Positions 58,828 through 64,000 of a stretch of 64,000 bases of DNA are shown here, in pieces. The DNA comes from CAZJYI01 sp964550025. GTDB lineage: Bacteria > Verrucomicrobiota > Kiritimatiellia > UBA8416 > CAYOBW01. The notes below the pieces were generated by a model. The model did no database searches. It was not told where the DNA came from and worked only from the letters and a program-made list of their open reading frames with translations. Each line of letters begins with the position of its first letter. Position 1 is the first letter of the stretch. Made by a program: the position numbers and the translations under genes. The DNA lies in the NCBI GenBank assembly GCA_964550025.1, contig CAZJYI010000034.1, forward strand, positions 17,128 to 81,127, in the 5' to 3' direction.

Positions 58828-59952
58828 ATGAAGGTTGGATTCTACGGACACGTCAAGCAGTACGAGAACATCAAGAGCGAGATCGACGCGAACATCCAGG
58901 AAGTGCTCCAGAGCGGCAAGTACGTGCAGGGACCCATGCTGGCAAAGTTCGAGGCCCAAGCGGCCGAGTACTTCGGCACGAAACACGCCATCGGCGTCGG
59001 CAACGGCACGGACGCCATCTGGCTCTCGCTGATGGCGCTGGGCGTCGGCCCCGGCGACGAGGTGATCACGCACGCGAATACGTTCTTCGCAACGGCCGAA
59101 GCGGCATGGATCGCTGGCGCAAAGGTAGTCCTGGTGGATTGCGATCCCCGGACCAAGTGCATCGACCCGGCGAAGATCGAAGCGGCAATCACGGACAAGA
59201 CCAAGGCCATCATTCCTGTGCACCTCTACGGGCAGTGCGCGGACATGCCGGCCATCAAGGCCATTGCCGACCGCCACGGGCTGGTCGTGATCGAGGACAA
59301 CGCCCAGGGCATCGACGGGCACGGCGACACGTTCAAGCAGGGCGAGCTCAGCGACACCGTCACGACCAGCTACATCATCCAGAAGAACCTGGGCTGCTTC
59401 GGCGACGGGGGCATGGTCTTCACGAACCGCGACGACATCAACGCGACAGTGCGCAAGCTGCGCAACCATGGCTCGGCACAACGCGACCACCACTCCTACG
59501 GGTTCAACAGCCGCCTCGACGACCTGCAGGCGGGCGTCTTGAGCGCCAAGATGAAGCACATCACGGCATGGACGGACCAGCGCATTGCGCTCGCGGATCG
59601 CTACACCGCGGGGCTGAAAGACGCCAAGGCCATTGACTTGCCGTACGTGAAGCCCGGCTACCGCCACGTATTCCACCTGTACGTGATCGAAACGAAGGAC
59701 GCCTCCAAACGCGCGGAATTGCTTCAGTTCCTGGTGGACAACGGCATTGATGCCAAGACACACTACTCGATCGCGATCCACCAGCAGAACGGGTTCCCGT
59801 GGGGCAAGGAGTGCGAGGTTCGCGGTTCGCTGGAGAATGCCGAACGGAACGCGGCTTCCTGCATCAGTCTTCCGATGTATCCCGAGCTGACGGGTGAAGA
59901 GGTGGATTACGTCGTTACGAAAGTGATGGAGTGGGACGCGCAGAATCAGTGA
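58828..59952 (+). CDS. DegT/DnrJ/EryC1/StrS-family sugar aminotransferase
   Basis: This 374-aa PLP enzyme starts at ATG 58828 after GAGAGAGGATC; an upstream extension of 120 codons overlaps the deacetylase gene and is rejected. Key features are G-N-G-T-D-A near 59, E-D-N-A-Q-G near 156 (PLP-stacking Asp157) and the Schiff-base Lys186 in I-I-Q-K-N-L-G-C-F-G-D-G-G. Enzymes of this family transaminate keto sugars, typically nucleotide-linked, using glutamate or glutamine. Beside a Gfo/Idh oxidoreductase, it could convert an amino sugar to a keto sugar or back. The exact substrate cannot be read from sequence. Confidence 0.9.
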   Translation: MKVGFYGHVKQYENIKSEIDANIQEVLQSGKYVQGPMLAKFEAQAAEYFGTKHAIGVGNGTDAIWLSLMALGVGPGDEVITHANTFFATAEAAWIAGAKVVLVDCDPRTKCIDPAKIEAAITDKTKAIIPVHLYGQCADMPAIKAIADRHGLVVIEDNAQGIDGHGDTFKQGELSDTVTTSYIIQKNLGCFGDGGMVFTNRDDINATVRKLRNHGSAQRDHHSYGFNSRLDDLQAGVLSAKMKHITAWTDQRIALADRYTAGLKDAKAIDLPYVKPGYRHVFHLYVIETKDASKRAELLQFLVDNGIDAKTHYSIAIHQQNGFPWGKECEVRGSLENAERNAASCISLPMYPELTGEEVDYVVTKVMEWDAQNQ

Positions 59953-60286
59953 TCAGTGGGCAGGGATCAGTGATCAGGGGGCAGTGGGCAGTGGGCAGTG
60001 GCCGGGGATGCGGCAGTTGAGTAGCCACATGAGGCACAACGCAACACAGCCGCAACCAGATCGCAGTTCCTACTCGCACTCGTCCCTCTCGCGAATCCGG
60101 CGGAGCCGCTCCGCGGGATTGGCGAGTTGGAGAGTGCGAGTAGGATTGGCGAGTACCGCATACAGAGCCCTGCCGGGAAGACGGTAAACGGACGGATAGG
60201 AGCGCGCAGCCGGTCTCCTCCGCGTCTCTGTGCCTCAAGCGAAGCGGGTGGTGAGAATCTCAGGAAAGCGTTACAGGGAGGGGAAG
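59953..60286. repeat. Spacer with CAGTGATC word tract and inverted repeat with ~29-bp arms
   Basis: 59948-60002 holds near-identical words (ATCAGTGGGCAG, GGCAGTGGGCAGTGG). Arms at about 60069-60098 and 60116-60144 (CCTACTCGCACTC / GAGTGCGAGTAGG) form a stem around an inner GCGGAG/CTCCGC hairpin. No gene is present in this 334-nt gap. The arms end in CCTAC/GTAGG, comparable to the GTAG-footed families. Confidence 0.65.
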
Positions 60287-61354
60287 ATGAGCAAGTACAC
60301 GGTAGTAGTTGTCGGTATGGGCAAGCGGGGAAAGCACCATGCAACCCACTTCGCCGCCAGCGAGCGCTTCGAGGTGACGGGCGTATGTGATATCGACGAG
60401 AGCCGCCTGGCCGATGCCCGGGAGCTGCTGGGCGAGAACGTCGAGACGGGGACGGATGCCGCCGCCCTGGCGGCATCGCTGAAACCGGACGTGTTCTGCT
60501 TCTGCACCATGCCGCACTTGCGGGAGGACTTCATCCGTATCGGCATCGAGAACGGCGCCAAGCTCATCGCGTTTGAGAAACCCATCGCGGATTCGAGCGC
60601 GGCAGCCATGCGCATCAGGGCCCTGCTGAGCGAGAGCGGTGTCAAGGCGGTGGTCAGCCATCAGCACCGCTACGGGGCTCACTACCGCAAGGTGAAGCAG
60701 ATTGTGATCAGCGGGGCACTGGGCAAGATTCACACGATCCACGCATCGGCCCCCGGCTGGATGATGCACATGATGTCGCACATGATCGACTACATGCGCT
60801 GGTACAACGACGACGCGCCTGCCGAGTGGGTCATGGGGCAGGCCGCGGGTCGCCTGAAGCTCGACGATAATCATCCCTCTCCGGACTATGTTGCGGGATT
60901 GATTCAGTTTGCCAACGGCGTGCGCGGGGTCGTCGAGACCGGTGCCGGGGCCCCGAATATCGCCGCCGTGGCCAAGTGGTGGGGGCGCAACCGAATCCGG
61001 GTCATGGGAGAGGGTGGGTTTGCCGAAGTCGTGACCAACGGGGGATGGCGGGCCGTGACGAAGGACGGTGCGGCATCGGGCGAAGGCGCCATGGACTATG
61101 ACCGGGACATGCCCGGATACGTGGCCGACATGGCCGACTGGCTCGACGGGACGCGCGTCCATCCGTGCAATTTCGAAAGCGCATACGCGGGCTTCGAAAT
61201 CATGATGGGTCTCTGCCGTTCCGCTGTCGAGGGGGGACAGGTCGCCCTGCCGCTGGCCGAGGGCGCCGACGAAATCAATGCGCTGCGCGGCAAGCTGGGC
61301 GACACGCCGGTGTTGCTCGCACATCCTGACCACGGCGCGGAATTCGGACAGTAG
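60287..61354 (+). CDS. Gfo/Idh/MocA-family oxidoreductase
   Basis: This 355-aa NAD(P)-dependent oxidoreductase starts at ATG 60287 with GGGAGGGGAAG upstream. The Rossmann fingerprint V-V-V-V-G-M-G-K-R-G lies at residues 5-14, and the family's F-E-K-P-I-A near 97 and H-Q-H-R-Y-G near 125 are present. The C-terminal domain has the usual catalytic-His context, H-M-M-S-H-M-I-D near 165. Members oxidise sugars or inositols at a carbinol carbon. It follows the aminotransferase and precedes nagB by 3 nt, so it belongs to the same pathway, probably interconverting hydroxyl and keto forms of a sugar. Confidence 0.88.
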   Translation: MSKYTVVVVGMGKRGKHHATHFAASERFEVTGVCDIDESRLADARELLGENVETGTDAAALAASLKPDVFCFCTMPHLREDFIRIGIENGAKLIAFEKPIADSSAAAMRIRALLSESGVKAVVSHQHRYGAHYRKVKQIVISGALGKIHTIHASAPGWMMHMMSHMIDYMRWYNDDAPAEWVMGQAAGRLKLDDNHPSPDYVAGLIQFANGVRGVVETGAGAPNIAAVAKWWGRNRIRVMGEGGFAEVVTNGGWRAVTKDGAASGEGAMDYDRDMPGYVADMADWLDGTRVHPCNFESAYAGFEIMMGLCRSAVEGGQVALPLAEGADEINALRGKLGDTPVLLAHPDHGAEFGQ

Positions 61355-61357
61355 TCC

Positions 61358-62173
61358 ATGGACGTTGTCATACGACCGACCACCGGGGACGCCGCGGTGC
61401 TGGCCGCGCGCTTGATTGCCCGTCAACTGCGCGACCGGCCGCACTGTGTGCTGGGCCTGGCGACGGGGCGAACGATGGAAAGCGTGTATGCCGAACTGGT
61501 GCGCATGCACGCGGAGGAGGGACTCGACTTCTCGCTCTGCCGGACGTTCAACCTCGATGAGTATGTAGGGCTCGCCCCGGAGGACGTACACTCGTACCGC
61601 CACTACATGAACGAACAGCTCTTCCGGCACGTCAACATCGACATGCGCAATACGCACCTGCCGCACGGGACGGCGCCGGACATCAAGGCCGAGTGCAGGC
61701 GGTACGACGATCTGATCAGGGAATGCGGCGGAATCGACCTCCAGTTGCTCGGGATCGGCGAATCGGGGCACATCGGCTTCAACGAACCGTTGTCCGCATT
61801 GCGGTCCCGCACACGCGACAAGGCCCTCACACCCACGACGATTGCCCAGAATGCCCCCCTCTTCGATTCACCCGAAGACATGCCCAGGCGCGGCATTACC
61901 ATGGGCGTGGGCACGATTCTCGAAAGCCGCAAGTGCGTCCTCCTGGTGACGGGCGAGGACAAAGCGGACATCCTGGCGAAGGCCGTCGAGGGACCGGTCA
62001 CATCGATGATATCGGCTACGGCTTTGCAGTTGCACCCGCACTGTCACGTGATCGTCGACGAAGGAGCGGCATCCGCCCTGCAGGGAACCGAGCACTATCG
62101 CTGGATGTTCGAGAACGAGCCCGAGTGGCAGACGTTCCGCTCGAGTGAGAATCCATTTGGCGGGGGGCACTGA
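61358..62173 (+). CDS. nagB: Glucosamine-6-phosphate deaminase-like protein (NagB family)
   Basis: This 271-aa protein has the NagB layout: L-G-L-A-T-G-R-T near 33, F-N-L-D-E-Y-V-G-L near 66, and L-G-I-G-E-S-G-H-I-G-F-N-E-P near 131, which holds the active-site Asp/Glu/His environment. It should convert glucosamine-6-phosphate to fructose-6-phosphate and ammonia. The usual N in G-E-N-G-H and A in H-I-A-F are S and G here, a mild deviation. It begins 3 nt after the oxidoreductase stop, so translation is coupled. Length fits the family (about 260-270). Confidence 0.92.
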   Translation: MDVVIRPTTGDAAVLAARLIARQLRDRPHCVLGLATGRTMESVYAELVRMHAEEGLDFSLCRTFNLDEYVGLAPEDVHSYRHYMNEQLFRHVNIDMRNTHLPHGTAPDIKAECRRYDDLIRECGGIDLQLLGIGESGHIGFNEPLSALRSRTRDKALTPTTIAQNAPLFDSPEDMPRRGITMGVGTILESRKCVLLVTGEDKADILAKAVEGPVTSMISATALQLHPHCHVIVDEGAASALQGTEHYRWMFENEPEWQTFRSSENPFGGGH

Positions 62174-62340
62174 GCAGGGGGCAGTTGGCAGGGGCTGGCG
62201 GCTTCATTGTCCGGCTGCCGGTTGCTGCGGCTCTCACCGATAACCGGCACCTGATCACCGGTCACTGATCACTGAGTACTGGTCACTGATCACCCATTCC
62301 TGATAGCATCCTCCCCGAGTTTCGCATTCAAGGAGCACGG
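62174..62340. repeat. Degenerate-word hairpin spacer (GGCAGT / ACTGATCAC words)
   Basis: Left-side GGGGGCAGTTGGCAGGGG words and right-side CACCGGTCACTGATCACTGA words form an imperfect inverted repeat in the gap between nagB and the nucleotidyltransferase gene. The ribosome site AAGGAG follows at the end. Confidence 0.6.
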
Positions 62341-63252
62341 ATGACCACCAAACCAACACTGCTGGTCCTCGCGGCGGGCATGGGTAGCCGTTACGGCGGG
62401 CTGAAGCAGATCGAGCCGGTCGGTCCCAGCGGCGAGGCCGTTCTGGACTACTCCGTCTACGATGCGCTGCGTGCCGGTTTCGGCCGGGTCGTTTTTGTCA
62501 TCCGCCGGGACATCGAGGAGGCCTTTAAGCGCGGCATCGGGAGCCGTTTCGAGCGGTTTGCCGACGTTGGCTACGCCTTCCAGGAACTGGATATGCTCCC
62601 GGCGGGCTTCAGTGTACCGGCGGGGCGCACCAAGCCTTGGGGGACCGCACACGCCATCCTGGTCGCGAAAGATGCCGTCTCAACGCCTTTCGGCGTCATC
62701 AACGCCGACGATTTCTACGGATACGACTCCTACCGGGTCCTGTCCGCCGAGCTGGCACGCGGCGGCCGCAGCCAGTACTGCATGGTGGGGTTTCGGCTCG
62801 GCAACACGCTCTCTGAACATGGCGCGGTTGCGCGGGGCATCTGCACGGCTGACGCGGAAGGCATGCTGCGAGACGTGGTCGAGCTCACGGGAATCGTGAA
62901 GACCCCGGAGGGGGCCGAGCACGGCGGGGACGATGGAACGGTGCACAGGATGGACGGTAGCGAGATTGTCTCGCTGAACATGTGGGGGTTTACGCCATCC
63001 ATTTTCGAGCATTTGGAACGTGAGTTTGCCGCTTTTCTCAGCGAGTCCGTCTCGGACGTGCGCAGAGAGTTCTTCATTCCGACGGTCGTCAACACACTGG
63101 TCGCGCGCGGCCTGGTCACGATGAGCGTGTTGCCTACCCGGAGCTCCTGGTTTGGTGTGACCTACCGCGAGGATACGCCGGAGGTGGTCGCCAGCATCCG
63201 CGCGCTGGTGGAGCAAGGTTGCTATCCGGGCGATCTGTGGGCAGCGAGATGA
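62341..63252 (+). CDS. Sugar-phosphate nucleotidyltransferase
   Basis: This 303-aa protein carries the pyrophosphorylase signature L-A-A-G-M-G-S-R-Y-G-G-L-K-Q near 9-22 and a later I-N-A-D-D-F-Y-G near 120 (metal-binding Asp). The N-terminus fits NDP-hexose pyrophosphorylases (RmlA/GalU-like fold). It ends in the ATGA overlap with the kinase gene, so the two are translationally coupled. This pairing matches NahK-type N-acetylhexosamine 1-kinase plus UDP-HexNAc pyrophosphorylase salvage units, so it probably uses N-acetylhexosamine-1-phosphate. Confidence 0.88.
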   Translation: MTTKPTLLVLAAGMGSRYGGLKQIEPVGPSGEAVLDYSVYDALRAGFGRVVFVIRRDIEEAFKRGIGSRFERFADVGYAFQELDMLPAGFSVPAGRTKPWGTAHAILVAKDAVSTPFGVINADDFYGYDSYRVLSAELARGGRSQYCMVGFRLGNTLSEHGAVARGICTADAEGMLRDVVELTGIVKTPEGAEHGGDDGTVHRMDGSEIVSLNMWGFTPSIFEHLEREFAAFLSESVSDVRREFFIPTVVNTLVARGLVTMSVLPTRSSWFGVTYREDTPEVVASIRALVEQGCYPGDLWAAR

Positions 63253-64000
63253 GCGACAAATGCCAACATGACATCAGCGAAGTTGCCGCGCACTTCTGCA
63301 TGCACGGCGAACTGGTGCACGCCGCACCGTACGGCAGCGGCCACATCAACGACACGTACGCCGCGGTCTTCAACCAGGGCGGCGCGACCGTGCGCTACAT
63401 CGTGCAGCGCATCAATCACAACGTATTCAAGCAGCCTGTGCCGTTGATGGAGAACATCGAACGCGTCACCCGTCACGCGCGGCAGAAGCTCGTTGAACAG
63501 GGGTACGATGACATCAGCCGCCGCGTTCTGACGCTGGTCCCCACTCTTGACGGGCGTTCATACCACGTGGATGGCGACGGCAATACCTGGCGGGTATACA
63601 TCTTCATTGAAAAGGCGCAGACGTTCGACCAGATCGAGAACCCGGGACAGGCCTACGAGGCCGCGAGGGCATTCGGGGCATTCACGCGTCTGCTGCGCGA
63701 TATGCCGCCCCCTCGCCTGACCGAGACGATTCCCGCTTTTCACGATACGCGCAGCCGTTTTGACGTCCTGGTTGCCGCCATCGACGCGGATACCCACAAT
63801 CGGGCCGCCGCCGTCAAGCCCGAGATCGCCTTCGCCCTCGAGCGCGAATCCATGGTCGACGTACTGCTGCACCTGCACCGCCAGGGCGAGATACCCGAAC
63901 GCATCACACACAACGACACCAAGCTCAACAACGTCATGCTCGACGACGCCACCGGCGCAGGGATCTGCGTCATCGACCTGGACACCGTAATGCCCGGCCT
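63249..64000 (+). CDS. Aminoglycoside-phosphotransferase-fold kinase, N-acetylhexosamine 1-kinase-like (3' end beyond window)
   Basis: This open frame starts at ATG 63249, overlapping the previous stop by 4 nt, and runs off the window after 250 codons. H-I-N-D-T-Y near residue 33 and the Brenner motif H-N-D-T-K-L-N-N-V-M with V-I-D-L-D-T near 244 give the catalytic base (D in H-N-D) and metal-binding Asp of APH-type kinases. The E-K-A-Q-T-F region near 119 resembles NahK of bifidobacterial lacto-N-biose operons, a family common in PVC genomes. It would phosphorylate N-acetylhexosamine at C1 for the upstream nucleotidyltransferase. The C-terminus is unseen. Confidence 0.82.
   Translation, partial: MSDKCQHDISEVAAHFCMHGELVHAAPYGSGHINDTYAAVFNQGGATVRYIVQRINHNVFKQPVPLMENIERVTRHARQKLVEQGYDDISRRVLTLVPTLDGRSYHVDGDGNTWRVYIFIEKAQTFDQIENPGQAYEAARAFGAFTRLLRDMPPPRLTETIPAFHDTRSRFDVLVAAIDADTHNRAAAVKPEIAFALERESMVDVLLHLHRQGEIPERITHNDTKLNNVMLDDATGAGICVIDLDTVMPG

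Overview
The window looks like a chromosomal segment of a GC-rich (about 60-65% by eye), free-living, carbohydrate-degrading bacterium of the Planctomycetes-Verrucomicrobia-Chlamydiae group, most plausibly Kiritimatiellota, Lentisphaerota or a close relative. This rests on gene content: four formylglycine sulfatases of different types, giant autotransporter-associated beta-strand-repeat proteins, a PQQ-propeller protein with an N-terminal methyltransferase-like domain, a hydrazine-synthase-alpha-like haem protein, ROK proteins and Gfo/Idh oxidoreductases. No rRNA, tRNA, CRISPR array, integrase or transposase gene was found.

Layout. 1-9 kb: a gene with TPRs split by an in-frame TGA, an exported alpha/alpha-toroid-like protein, a zinc-peptidase/amidotransferase-like fusion, a sulfatase, a lone tail-collar protein, an exported beta-propeller protein and a truncated Tat-signal gene. 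9-20.9 kb: a large exported haem-motif protein, an exported 2-Cys peroxiredoxin, a sulfatase, the methyltransferase-PQQ fusion and another sulfatase. 20.9-27 kb: a GT4 glycosyltransferase, a polytopic membrane protein, a CoA-transferase/GNAT fusion and a sulfatase without signal peptide. 27.5-46.7 kb: two related giant exported repeat proteins of 1850 and 4478 aa; the larger one reads as two protein units joined head to tail. 47.2-52.7 kb: a five-gene set (SAM methyltransferase, radical SAM/SPASM protein, two paralogous FtsX/MacB-like permeases, an ABC ATPase) preceded by a near-consensus sigma-54 promoter. This is the best candidate for an undescribed system. 52.9-64 kb: an amino-sugar island with glmS and a ROK/NagC-type regulator on the minus strand, divergent from a plus-strand series of ROK-like kinase, PIG-L deacetylase, DegT aminotransferase, Gfo/Idh oxidoreductase, glucosamine-6-phosphate deaminase, nucleotidyltransferase and an N-acetylhexosamine-kinase-like protein cut by the window end.

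The spacers hold two layers of structure that the genes do not explain. The first is REP-like elements of four sequence families, all with a GTAG foot next to a palindrome and mostly in inverted pairs; family A keeps its loop while its stem changes on both sides together, and it supplies the stop codon of two unrelated genes. The second is long imperfect hairpins built from degenerate 7-10 nt words; some of these words also lie in frame inside coding sequences.

Working picture (inference): sulfatases and exported enzymes strip sulfated, amino-sugar-rich polysaccharides, the released amino sugars are deacetylated, deaminated or salvaged by the 56-64 kb set, and glmS works in the biosynthetic direction under a NagC-like regulator. 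Starts were moved from the longest possible ORF to positions supported by a Shine-Dalgarno sequence and a signal peptide.
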